DNA from: Owenia fusiformis
Lineage: Eukaryota; Annelida; Polychaeta; Sabellida; Oweniidae
NCBI GenBank assembly: GCA_903813345.2
Contig: CAIIXF020000007.1
Coordinates: forward strand, 8,313,730-8,377,729
Reading direction: 5' to 3'
DNA: 64,000 bases
Part shown: piece after piece, positions 36,291 to 47,646 of the stretch
Layout: each line of letters starts with the position of its first letter
Numbering within the stretch: the stretch's first letter is position 1
Made by a program: the position numbers and the translations under genes
The notes under the pieces: model-generated
What the model was told of the DNA's origin: nothing
Database searches by the model: none
Seen by the model: only the letters and a program-made list of their open reading frames with translations

Positions 36291-37220
36291 TTATCAATTA
36301 ACACAGTTTTGATTAATATCATCCAAAATTAAGAGTGAAAAAACTGAATGGTATTGTTATTGTATTAATGAACTACATGTAACTCAAAGACTTTTAAGCT
36401 GTCTACTTAACTAGTATAATATAAGAACCCTAAAGACATAAACAATGTCAACTGGGACAATCAGGGTCAGGGTACCTTTGATATGTTTATATTTCCCACA
36501 TTGCTATAAAGGGTAAAAATGAGAAAAGTCTTTGGGGAGGACATTGATACTGTTGAATAACCAAGTTAGCAAGACATCATTGAATCAAGCAAAAACATTG
36601 TAGAAATGAAGATCTAAAGAGACTTTTTAACCTAACTAGTAATTGCAGGCTGTCAAACATTATAAATCAATAAATCTTACATTGAGAACAACACAACATC
36701 GAATAGAAAAACAGCAACTCCACAGAGTAGCATATCCTACTGAACAAAACATAGTATTAAATCCCTAATCATCTAAGTAGACACAGTACAAGTACATGAT
36801 CAAAATAATCGAGGAAGTAGTAATAGTATTTTCTCCTTTTGGGACAGATGAACGAATAGGCTTCTCTATATCTATATACCAACTTCGATCGTTGGAGTAA
36901 TAACTCGATAAAACCGATGGAGATCCTAAAAGTGTTTTTATTTTCTTAACATTTTAGTTCAAACATAATAAGGTTAGATCCTTGTAAATTCCATAGCATT
37001 TACTATAACACTTGAAGAGAGTAAATCACCCACAAGTGTATGTTAGATAAAAAGGGATCCTGATAAATTAGTTTATCAGAATGAAGTAAAATCTACTTGG
37101 AAATTCTATCTTTGTACAAATGCTGATATCAAGGTTAGTATATACACGGATGGACATAGATGGAAAAATTCCAACATGCCAGCTTATCTGCAAAAAACAT
37201 ACATATACATGTACAGATAT
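36291..37220. other. Intronic noncoding stretch, nothing recognised
   Basis: AT-rich sequence without exon or repeat signals. Confidence 0.35.
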
Positions 37221-37431
37221 AGTGATCTCCCCAGCATTAAAGCAAGTGGGCGAAGAACCCACCTGAGATTTTGAAAACAGGACTGCACCCACCTGAAAAT
37301 CCATTTGTACCTACATGTACTTCAAAAATGAGAAAAATCATGAAAATGGCATATTTTTACCAATTTTGGTCTGAATTGTGAAAATGAGAATTTTGCACCC
37401 ACTTGAGAAAAAATCCTATGGAGAACCCTGG
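37221..37431 (-). repeat. 'GTGGGTGC' interspersed repeat, copy 3
   Basis: In reverse orientation AGTGATCTCCCCAGCATTAA, GCAAGTGGGCGAAGAACCCA, GCACCCACCTGAAAATCC and TTTTGCACCCACTTGAGAAA correspond to the whole of copy 1. Confidence 0.75.
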
Positions 37432-37684
37432 ACATGATAAAATGGGTATGTTTTATGATAAATATGGAATGGTTAAATGTGACCAAGTTTATCAATTACA
37501 ATTGTTTATATGGGTCTCACTACCAACGGCTAGTGTCATAGGTAAGTCTGTGAGGCTTGGCATGAAATCAAATGTGTAAAAAATATAGGTCAAGTATTTG
37601 ACATATGATTTAAGTACCATCAATAATATTTGAGTTTCCAAATACAAACTGTAGGAGATCTGACATGTGTTATATATACATGTC

Positions 37685-38704
37685 AATATTCTCCTCGGGA
37701 TGTTTTTTCAGTTTGGTGCAAAATTCTTAATTTCACTATTCTGGAAAGGTCAAAGATGCTAATTTTTATCACTTTCCATTTTCAAGTGGTTGCAGTTGCA
37801 ATGGGGTTTCAAGTAGCTGAAATTAGGCTTCAAGTGTTTGAAATGAGGTTGCAAGTGGCTGAAATTAGGCTTCAAGTGTTTGAAATGAGGTTGCAAGTGG
37901 TTATAATGAAGTGGTTAGAATGAGATTTCAAGTGGTTGCAATGAGGTTTCAAGTGGTTGCAATGAAATTCTAAGTGGTTGTTATGAGATATCAACTGGCT
38001 GCAATGAGGTTTCAAGTGGTTTTGGAATGAAATTCCAAGTGGTTGCTATGAGATTTGATGTGGCTGCAATGAGGTTTCAAGTGGTTGCGATGAGGTTTCA
38101 AGGGTTTGTAATGAGGTTTCAAGTGGTTGCAATGAGGTTTCAAGTGGTTTTGGAATGAAATTCCAAGTGGTTGCTATGAGATTTGATGAGGCTGCAATGA
38201 GGTTTCAAGTGGTTGCGATGAGGTTTCAAGGGTTTGCAATGAGGTTTCAAGTGGTTGCAATGAGCTTTCATGTGGTTACAATAAGAGTTCAAGTGGTTGC
38301 AATGAGGTTCCAAATACTTAAAATGGGGTTCCAAGAGGTCGCAATATGATTTCAATTGGTTAGTAATAAAGTGGTTGCAATCGCAATGAGATTTCAAGTG
38401 GTTGCATTGAGGTTTCAAGTGGTTGCTATGAGATTTGATGTGGCTGCAATGAGATTTTAAGGGGTTGCAATGAGGTTTCAAGTGGTTACAATTAGATTTC
38501 AAGTGGTTGCTATGAGATTTGATGTGGCTGCAATGAGATTTTAAGTGGTTGCAATAAAGTTGCTGCAACCGAAAAAAGATTTCAAGTGGTTGCAATGAGG
38601 TTTCAAGTGGTTGCAATGATGTTTCATGTGGGTGTGGGTAAAAGTTTTTTTTCAAAACCTCAAATAGGTACACCCTCTACTTGCTTAATGCTATTGAGAT
38701 TACT
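37685..38704 (+). repeat. 'GTGGGTGC' repeat, copy 4, with 21 bp minisatellite inside
   Basis: The ends match the family (AATATTCTCCTCGGGATG at left; ACTTGCTTAATGCTATTGAG at right). Between 37785 and 38640 the core is replaced by about forty diverged copies of CAATGAGGTTTCAAGTGGTTG, a 21 bp unit. The unit is seven codons long, so long frames stay open on both strands (a His/Asn/Leu-rich frame at 38140-38673). I treat these as repeat artefacts. Confidence 0.85.
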
Positions 38705-39106
38705 ACTGTAGAAAAGTTCATTATACACGACACATATCTTATAATATACTTCTGTGTTGTAAAGATCTAACTGGCATCAAGCTAAACAAAAATATAGTGG
38801 TCATTGACTCTTGGCAAATAATAGGATGTCTTCCAGCCTTTTGGTTGATTTATATAAATGTCTTTATTCTTTATAAAAGCAGATATTTAAAATTGCATTT
38901 TCATGACAATATAATTTTGCAATAAAAAATAATCTTTGACTTCTGGGTGATTTGTAAAACATTGGACTTAACCAATTGTGATATAGTATTAACCATGAAA
39001 GGATTTCATATCTAAGAGCGTGGACAAAACTTGCAATCTTTGTTTGGTGCCTTGATAGTTAAATAAATCTGACAGTCATATGCTTGTATTTATTGTTATT
39101 TTTTCT

Positions 39107-39184
39107 TATTTGGATATTTATTTTTTATTGACATATATGACCGTATATGCCAAGAAAATGATAAAAAATAAATATCCAAATAAG
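39107..39184. repeat. Perfect 24 bp inverted repeat, 30 bp loop
   Basis: CTTATTTGGATATTTATTTT plus TTAT at 39107 is exactly complementary to the sequence at 39161-39184. The 115-codon frame over it (39080-39427) has no recognisable domain. Apart from this hairpin, 38705-39609 shows nothing. Confidence 0.8.
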
Positions 39185-39654
39185 AACAAGGAACATCGAA
39201 AAACAGCATACAACGGTCGGATTTATATGACTAGTGCCTTGATAGACCATATCGTTAAATTTCATTTGCAGTCTTTTATAATTTATCGGTCACAGCAGCT
39301 AATGATGACATATTTTGCTAATGATTTCGTATTTTGCACCTATCGTCTTCTAAGCATGTACCTCATCTATGAAATTACCTATTTAGTCAATTTGCCCTAT
39401 TCTTCATTTTTACTTTTCATGAGGTAACTTTGGCCAACACGTTGTTATATCCTGCCAACCTTTTGACAGATAGCCAAGTAGAATGATATCCAATGACATT
39501 TTCTTCTTCTTAATCCCCTAAATTTCAAAATGGTGGAAGATTAAAAAAAATTACATGACATGACACGTCATTATATTTTGTACTTGACCATCATACTTGA
39601 GATTGTTAATTACATTTATTACATCCGAAATTGTTCATTGGTTAGGTGTATGAT

Positions 39655-40751
39655 TAAATAGATTAAAATTCCTCAATTCACTAACCTTTTTATAGCATTA
39701 CTATCTAGCTTTCGGCAACACCTGTTGCCTTTCTCAAGATGTCTGAATTTGGCGGGAAACTGGTAGATTTGACCTTGACTTGATCTTTGACCTAGCAACC
39801 TCAAGTAGACTCGGGGAAACCTTATATCCTAAGTCTCTGTTAAGTTCAGGTTTATATTTATGAATATGTATCGCTTCCTTTATCTTTCTATCAAAGTATT
39901 TAGACTCTGAGTCAATAATTCTATAATCCCAGTTTATCTTATGCGCTTCATCAAATGAATGTTGAGCGATTGCTGACTTGTCTGGGTTAATTCTTAAGGC
40001 GTCTCTGTGTTCTTTTATTCTAGTTCCTATGGCTCTCCCTGTCTCTCCTATATACTTCTTATCACAATCTGAGCACTGGATTTCATATATGACTCCGGAC
40101 TTAAGGTCCTTGGGAGTGGGGTCTTTGGGTGCAACTAACGCTTGTTTGATAGTTTTCACTGATTTGAAACAAGTCTTAACTCCAATGTCTTGAAAAACAC
40201 GTTGAAGTTTGGGAGCGATCGAACTCACATAGGGAAGAACTACCTTAATATCCCTATCTTCACTGTCTCTAGCAGGATCCTGTTGCCTAACTGTGTGATT
40301 CTGAGCTTGGTTTAACATCCAAGATGGATAACCACACCGGGCTAATGCTTTATTAATATGAGTTTTCTCTGCTTCTAGCTCTGCGGGATTTGTAATAATT
40401 TCATTGGCTCTCTTGTGTAAAGTCTTAACGATTCCTTTCTTTGTTGAAAGTGGGTGATGTGAATCAAATTTTAAGTATAAATCAGTGTGTGTGGGTTTTC
40501 TATACACACTAATGGACACAGATCTATCCTCCTGAATTTCAGTGACTGTATCTAAAAATGGCAACTTCCTATCTTTTAAAGCTTCAGTTGTGAATTTTAT
40601 ATCTGAGTCTACTGAATTGATAAAGTCTGTGAACTCTTGGACGAACTCTTCCTGTATAACTACCCAAGTGTCATCCACATATCTCTTCCAAATGCGTGGT
40701 GGGTGCGGTGCTGAACTTAAAATCTTCTGTTCTAAATGTTCCATATATAAG
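39655..40751 (-). mobile_element. Penelope-like element, left arm (5'-truncated copy)
   Basis: This minus-strand copy holds the 3' half of the element and its tail. The frame at 39734-40744 (336 residues) starts within the reverse transcriptase at MEHLEQKILS, carries the catalytic YVDD box, and continues through a GIY-YIG endonuclease (GVIYEIQC ... KKYIGETGR) to the same C-terminus as the right arm. The two arms differ by one residue (V/L) over the shared 336. A head-to-head junction with the right arm lies near 40752. Inverted pairing of copies and a short one-sided extension are known for Penelope-like elements. Confidence 0.9.
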
Positions 40752-42066
40752 CGAGGTGGAGACCATAGTTAGTTACGATGTTACAGCGTTGTTTACAAGT
40801 GTTCCAACACAGACAGTCGTGCCCATCATAGTGAGTAATCTCAAGAAAGACAATAAGTTAGCAGATAGGACTAAATTAACGCCAGAACACATAGGTGATT
40901 TGTTAGCTAGAACTTTAAATACAACATATTTCACGTTCAAAAACGAAATATATAGTCAGTGCCATGGAGCAGCTATGGGATCACCAGTGTCTCCAATAAT
41001 TGCCAACTTATATATGGAACATTTAGAACAGAAGATTTTAAGTTCAGCACCGCACCCACCACGCATTTGGAAGAGATACGTGGATGACACTTGGGTAGTT
41101 ATACAGGAAGAGTTCGTCCAAGAGTTCACAGACTTTATCAATTCAGTAGACTCAGATATAAAATTCACAACTGAAGCTTTAAAAGATAGGAAGTTGCCAT
41201 TTTTAGATACAGTCACTGAAATTCAGGAGGATAGATCTTTGTCCATTAGTGTGTATAGAAAACCCACACACACTGATTTATACTTAAAATTTGATTCACA
41301 TCACCCACTTTCAACAAAGAAAGGAATCGTTAAGACTTTACACAAGAGAGCCAATGAAATTATTACAAATCCCGCAGAGCTAGAAGCAGAGAAAACCCAT
41401 ATTAATAAAGCATTAGCCCGGTGTGGTTATCCATCTTGGATGTTAAACCAAGCTCAGAATCACACAGTTAGGCAACAGGATCCTGCTAGAGACAGTGAAG
41501 ATAGGGATATTAAGGTAGTTCTTCCCTATGTGAGTTCGATCGCTCCCAAACTTCAACGTGTTTTTCAAGACATTGGAGTTAAGACTTGTTTCAAATCAGT
41601 GAAAACTATCAAACAAGCGTTAGTTGCACCCAAAGACCCCACTCCCAAGGACCTTAAGTCCGGAGTCATATATGAAATCCAGTGCTCAGATTGTGATAAG
41701 AAGTATATAGGAGAGACAGGGAGAGCCATAGGAACTAGAATAAAAGAACACAGAGACGCCTTAAGAATTAACCCAGACAAGTCAGCAATCGCTCAACATT
41801 CATTTGATGAAGCGCATAAGATAAACTGGGATTATAGAATTATTGACTCAGAGTCTAAATACTTTGATAGAAAGATAAAGGAAGCGATACATATTCATAA
41901 ATATAAACCTGAACTTAACAGAGACTTAGGATATAAGGTTTCCCCGAGTCTACTTGAGGTTGCTAGGTCAAAGATCAAGTCAAGGTCAAATCTACCAGTT
42001 TCCCGCCAAATTCAGACATCTTGAGAAAGGCAACAGGTGTTGCCGAAAGCTAGATAGTAATGCTAT
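40752..42066 (+). mobile_element. Penelope-like element, right arm
   Basis: This is the longer arm, running from within the palm of the reverse transcriptase to GCTAGATAGTAATGCTAT. Its last 34 bp were displaced to 47647-47680 by the insertion at 42067. The arm carries no 5' part of the RT or upstream region, so neither arm is a full-length element. Confidence 0.9.
40771..42024 (+). CDS. Penelope-like RT/GIY-YIG endonuclease, 5'-partial
   Basis: The open frame runs from 40696, but its first ~20 residues read antisense through the left arm. Element-derived coding starts around VSYDVTALFTSVP (the RT motif with the first catalytic Asp). In frame numbering, HGAAMGSPVSPIIANLYME is at 90-108, the RYVDDTWVV catalytic box at 127-135, a FLDTVTEI segment at 169-176, and a C-terminal GIY-YIG nuclease from about 322 (GVIYEIQC, KKYIGETGR, R-x-KEH, then KIKEAIHIHK with the expected Glu, and LN). 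RT followed by GIY-YIG is the signature of Penelope-like elements. The enzyme copies element RNA into DNA at a nick made by the nuclease. Lacking its 5' part, this copy is not a complete gene. Confidence 0.93.
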   Translation, partial: SYDVTALFTSVPTQTVVPIIVSNLKKDNKLADRTKLTPEHIGDLLARTLNTTYFTFKNEIYSQCHGAAMGSPVSPIIANLYMEHLEQKILSSAPHPPRIWKRYVDDTWVVIQEEFVQEFTDFINSVDSDIKFTTEALKDRKLPFLDTVTEIQEDRSLSISVYRKPTHTDLYLKFDSHHPLSTKKGIVKTLHKRANEIITNPAELEAEKTHINKALARCGYPSWMLNQAQNHTVRQQDPARDSEDRDIKVVLPYVSSIAPKLQRVFQDIGVKTCFKSVKTIKQALVAPKDPTPKDLKSGVIYEIQCSDCDKKYIGETGRAIGTRIKEHRDALRINPDKSAIAQHSFDEAHKINWDYRIIDSESKYFDRKIKEAIHIHKYKPELNRDLGYKVSPSLLEVARSKIKSRSNLPVSRQIQTS

Positions 42067-45000
42067 ACAAGAACACAAATGTGTACAAAATGTCCCCACC
42101 AAGTGGTGATCCCGTGAAATGGTTATCCTGAAAATGAGTAGACAAGACTTTACCAACACAATTTGAGGACGGAAAATCCAAAGTGGCCACCTTAAAATTT
42201 ACCCAGAATGCCAAAAATTTAGTCAGTTCTAGATTTTCATACTAAGAACCACCCCTGAAAATTTGAAATTGATCCGTCACACAGTTAACCAGAAAACATG
42301 TAAACAAGACTTTACAGACAAGATTTCAGGATGGAAAATCCAAAATGGCTGCCTTGACATTTACCAAGAATGTCAAAAAACTAATCTGTTTGTAGATTTT
42401 CATACTAAGAATCATCCCTGAAAATATGAAATTGATCTACAAAACGGTTCACCTGAAAACGGGTAAACAAGACTTTACAGACAAGATTTTAGGACAGAAA
42501 ATCCAAAATGGCTGCCTTAACATTTACGCAGATTGCAAAAAAGTAATCAGATGTAGATTTTCATACAAAGAATCATCCCTGAAAATTTGAAATTGATCTA
42601 TCAAACCGTTCACCTAAAAACGCGTAGACAAGACTTTACAGGCAAGATTTTAAGACAGAAAATCCAAAATGGCTGCCTTGACATTTACCCAGAATGCAAA
42701 AAAACTAATCAGTTCTAGATTTTCATACTAAGAATCATTCTTGAAAATTTGAAATTGATCTACCAAACAGTTCACCTGAAAACGAGTAGACAAGACTTTA
42801 CAGACAAGATTTTAGGACGGAAAATCCAAAATGGCTGCCTTGACATTTACCCAGAATGCCAAAAAACTAATGAGATCTAGATTTTTATACTAAGAATCAT
42901 CCCTGAAAATTTGAAATTGATCCACCAAAAGGTTCACCTGAAAACGCGCAGACAAGACTTCACAGACAAGATTTTAGGACCGAAAAATCCAAAATGGCCG
43001 ACAATATTTTAGGACAGAAAATCCAAAATGGCTGCCTTAACATTTACGCAGAATTCAAAAAAAGTAATCAGATGTAGATTTTCATACAAAGAATCATCCC
43101 TGAAAATTTGAAATTGATCTATCAAACCGTTCACCTAAAAACGCGTAGACAAGACTTTACAGGCAAGATTTTAAGACAGAAAATCCAAAATGGCTGCCTT
43201 GACATTTACCCAGAATGCAAAAAAACTAATCAGTTCTAGATTTTCATACTAAGAATCATTCTTGAAAATTTGAAATTGATCTACCAAACAGTTCACCTGA
43301 AAACGAGTAGACAAGACTTTACAGACAAGATTTTAGGACGGAAAATCCAAAATGGCTGCCTTGACATTTACCCAGAATGCCAAAAAACTAATGAGATCTA
43401 GATTTTTATACTAAGAATCATCCCTGAAAATTTGAAATTGATCCACCAAAAGGTTCACCTGAAAACGCGCAGACAAGACTTCACAGACAAGATTTTAGGA
43501 CCGAAAAATCCAAAATGGCCGACAATATTTTAGGACAGAAAATCCAAAATGGCTGCCTTAACATTTACGCAGAATTCAAAAAAAGTAATCAGATGTAGAT
43601 TTTCATACAAAGAATCATCCCTGAAAATTTGAAATTGATCTATCAAACCGTTCACCTAAAAACGCGTAGACAAGACTTTACAGGCAAGATTTTAAGACAG
43701 AAAATCCAAAATGGCTGCCTTGACATTTACCCAGAATGCAAAAAAACTAATCAGTTCTAGATTTTCATACTAAGAATCATTCTTGAAAATTTGAAATTGA
43801 TCTACCAAACAGTTCACCTGAAAACGAGTAGACAAGACTTTACAGACAAGATTTTAGGACGGAAAATCCAAAATGGCTGCCTTGACATTTACCCAGAATG
43901 CCAAAAAACTAATGAGATCTAGATTTTTATACTAAGAATCATCCCTGAAAATTTGAAATTGATCCACCAAAAGGTTCACCTGAAAACGCGCAGACAAGAC
44001 TTCACAGACAAGATTTTAGGACCGAAAAATCCAAAATGGCCGACAATAAAAAAGTCCTTATGGTATGAGTACCGTAATCCAACACCAAATTCGAAAATTC
44101 ATAACAATACTTTGCACATATGGCGTTCGTGACCAACTATAAAACGCTTACCCCCCATAGTGTTATATATCAAAATGTACCTGTTCATATAGGGGTTCGA
44201 TTGATCTACATCAAATTATAGGGAGTCAGGTTACTTTTTGAGATATCAGCGTCCATTTATTGTGACTCGCGTTTGCTACCACTTCCTCAATTCTGATATG
44301 ATGAGCAAACGCGTAATAAACATGCTCACGTCGGAACTATTTTTGACCTACATCGCTATTTTCGTAATTCAAATGAAAGTTGAACTCCTCCTCTTTATTT
44401 TGATACCAAATAGTGGCATACTAGGTACCCTAGAAGCCAACTATGGCGTTATTTAGAACAAAACCACAAGTTTTTAAATGGACTATATAGGGGTCATACC
44501 TTTTGGCGGATGGATATGGAACCTCATACCTTAATGTGTTATGACATCACACTGATTTTTGTCTCTGCAACCTTTTTTGGCAGAAAATATCATTTCTAGT
44601 TCAAAAATGCATAAAAACGTCGGAACTGGCTGAATATGTGAAAAATTTATCCATTTAGGCTAGAAAGGGTTAATTTGCCCTACCCCAAATACGTCTAAAT
44701 ATGCTGGTCTAACTTTGCCACTGTGACGTCACAAATCTAACCTGACTATCTCTGAGCTTATTGAAGAAAATGATACGTCTGACAAACAGCTTTCATTCCC
44801 TATATGGCACACCTTCTACTAAGAGTTGCATCATTGACTAAATCTAAGACAAAGGGCCTGTGTCCCGAGGATTTTGACTGAAATTTGGCCATTTTCGCCC
44901 AAATCTAACTAAATTACAGTTTCCCTCACACCTGTATTTTGAAATAAATATTGCTACAATGTAGCAATTTGAAAATCACACATGCTTACTGTTTCTGTCG

Positions 45001-47646
45001 ACCTGACACGTGTATCTAGCCTGTAAAAATGAAAAATCGCTACATTGTAGCAATTTCACTGAGATATGGGCCCTGAAAATCATGTAATTTTAGCAAAAAA
45101 TGAAGAAATAACCTGCAATTTTGACGGAATTTCAGAGGGCTTTCTTTCATTCCAGACCCTCCACGGGCCTCTTATGACCATTCTTATACTCACAGAATGG
45201 TTGAAAGTGATTTCAAATCATTGTTTGCCCTACGCAGAGCGAAAAAATCGATTCTGTTCTCAAAATCTGCTAGAATATTGGTCTCTGGCCAACTAGCAGA
45301 CAATTTTAGGCCTCATATTAAGGTATGAGTACCGTAATCCAACACCAAATTCGAAAATTCATAACAATACTTTGCACATATGGCGTTCGTGACCAACTAT
45401 AAAACGCTTACCCCCCATAGTGTTATATATCAAAATGTACCTGTTCATATAGGGGTTCGATTGATCTACATCAAATTATAGGGAGTCAGGTTACTTTTTG
45501 AGATATCAGCGTCCATTTATTGTGACTCGCGTTTGCTACCACTTCCTCAATTCTGATATGATGAGCAAACGCGTAATAAACATGCTCACGTCGGAACTAT
45601 TTTTGACCTACATCGCTATTTTCGTAATTCAAATGAAAGTTGAACTCCTCCTCTTTATTTTGATACCAAATAGTGGCATACTAGGTACCCTAGAAGCCAA
45701 CTATGGCGTTATTTAGAACAAAACCACAAGTTTTTAAATGGACTATATAGGGGTCATACCTTTTGGCGGATGGATATGGAACCTCATACCTTAATGTGTT
45801 ATGACATCACACTGATTTTTGTCTCTGCAACCTTTTTTGGCAGAAAATATCATTTCTAGTTCAAAAATGCATAAAAACGTCGGAACTGGCTGAATATGTG
45901 AAAAATTTATCCATTTAGGCTAGAAAGGGTTAATTTGCCCTACCCCAAATACGTCTAAATATGCTGGTCTAACTTTGCCACTGTGACGTCACAAATCTAA
46001 CCTGACTATCTCTGAGCTTATTGAAGAAAATGATACGTCTGACAAACAGCTTTCATTCCCTATATGGCACACCTTCTACTAAGAGTTGCATCATTGACTA
46101 AATCTAAGACAAAGGGCCTGTGTCCCGAGGATTTTGACTGAAATTTGGCCATTTTCGCCCAAATCTAACTAAATTGCAGTTTCCCTCACACCTGTATTTT
46201 GAAATAAATATTGCTACAATGTAGCAATTTGAAAATCACACATGCTTACTGTTTCTGTCGACCTGACACGTGTATCTAGCCTGTAAAAATGAAAAATCGC
46301 TACATTGTAGCAATTTCACTGAGATATGGGCCCTGAAAATCATGTAATTTTAGCAAAAAATGAAGAAATAACCTGCAATTTTGACGGAATTTCAGAGGGC
46401 TTTCTTTCATTCCAGACCCTCCACGGGCCTCTTATGACCATTCTTATACTCACAGAATGGTTGAAAGTGATTTCAAATCATTGTTTGCCCTACGCAGAGC
46501 GAAAAAATCGATTCTGTTCTCAAAATCTGCTAGAATATTGGTCTCTGGCCAACTAGCAGACAATTTTAGGCCTCATATTAAGGTATGAGTACCGTAATCC
46601 AACACCAAATTCGAAAATTCATAACAATACTTTGCACATATGGCGTTCGTGACCAACTATAAAACGCTTACCCCCCATAGTGTTATATATCAAAATGTAC
46701 CTGTTCATATAGGGGTTCGATTGATCTACATCAAATTATAGGGAGTCAGGTTACTTTTTGAGATATCAGCGTCCATTTATTGTGACTCGCGTTTGCTACC
46801 ACTTCCTCAATTCTGATATGATGAGCAAACGCGTAATAAACATGCTCACGTCGGAACTATTTTTGACCTACATCGCTATTTTCGTAATTCAAATGAAAGT
46901 TGAACTCCTCCTCTTTATTTTGATACCAAATAGTGGCATACTAGGTACCCTAGAAGCCAACTATGGCGTTATTTAGAACAAAACCACAAGTTTTTAAATG
47001 GACTATATAGGGGTCATACCTTTTGGCGGATGGATATGGAACCTCATACCTTATGAGTTTTTGCTGATTTCTTTTTACAAAATTATCACATATAACTACT
47101 GTTAACAATAAAGTAGGCTTTTACAGCAAAGTACATCTGAAATTATTTATAAAGCTACTAAATAGTTAAAGTATGAAAACTCAAAAACACCATTCAATAT
47201 GATACAAAGTATTATCGCGCGCTAACTTTTTTTAAGACATTCAATATGGCTGACATGACTGAGCTAGCAGGTCCAAAACCTAATCAGATCTAGAATGAAG
47301 TGAGCTGAACAAGATGTTAAAGTTTTAAAAGCAACTGTGAAGCAGTTTTTCTTAAAGTTTGCAGACAAGGATTTTAGCATTTGACTTCAAAATGGCCGAC
47401 AGGAAGTAGGTGTCGAGTTAAATTTTTTTCATCCACATCTATAGGTACTCATAAGTTATTCCTGAAAATTAGAAGGTGATACCTGTAGCGGTTTTGGAGA
47501 AAACTGCCGGACGTACGGACGGACAGACAGACAACCAGACAGACAGACAGACGGACGGACGGACGCGCCTAGGACGACAATATGGCCCCACACTATGTGG
47601 TGGGGACATAAAACAATATGGCCCCACACTATGTGGTGGGGACATA
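42067..47646 (+). mobile_element. Pearl/Helentron-like element, copy B
   Basis: It is closely similar to the element at 22290-23789: the same ACAAGAACACAAATGTG start, the same ~160 bp units, the same GGACGGACAGAC microsatellite (about 47517-47566) and GGGGACATAAAA end. Its core is longer, with twelve units, because a 521 bp block is present three times (42480-43000, 43001-43521, 43522-44042). The last 36 bp, containing the CCCCACACTATGTGGTGGGG hairpin, are doubled (47578 and 47614). Compared with the matching sequence of the left Penelope arm, it entered between T and A of GCTAT|AAAAAGG without a clear target duplication. It is split at 44061/47051 by a further insertion. Confidence 0.85.
44062..47050. 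mobile_element. A-B-A-B-A tandem insertion with 4 bp duplication
   Basis: This 2989 bp insert is made of a 469 bp A segment (44062-44530, 45322-45790, 46582-47050) alternating with a 791 bp B segment (44531-45321, 45791-46581), period 1260 bp. Copies are almost identical. TTAT at 44058-44061 and 47051-47054 brackets it, and the uninterrupted site in the sister element (23234-23237) has a single TTAT. A begins GGTATGAG and ends CTCATACC. Terminal direct repeats with short inverted tips and a 4 bp duplication recall a small non-coding LTR-type (TRIM-like) fossil with an extra unit, but I see no primer-binding site or polypurine tract. Integration of a tandem circle multimer would look similar. 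No recognised protein. Confidence 0.75.

Noticed and set aside
38140-38673. 177-residue His/Asn/Leu-rich minus-strand open frame
   Set aside because: It is the 21 bp minisatellite read in a frame kept open because the unit is seven codons. No start context or conserved domain.
39080-39427. 115-residue frame
   Set aside because: Low-complexity hydrophobic sequence crossing a perfect hairpin. No domain, and no repeat or splice support.
40696-40770. First ~25 residues of the Penelope-like open frame as a true N-terminus
   Set aside because: They are the antisense of the left arm up to the junction near 40752. The real coding begins inside the RT domain.
44238-46976. Identical 72- and 76-residue frames repeated every 1260 bp
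   Set aside because: Conservation reflects only the near-identical A and B units. No domain or coding signature was seen.
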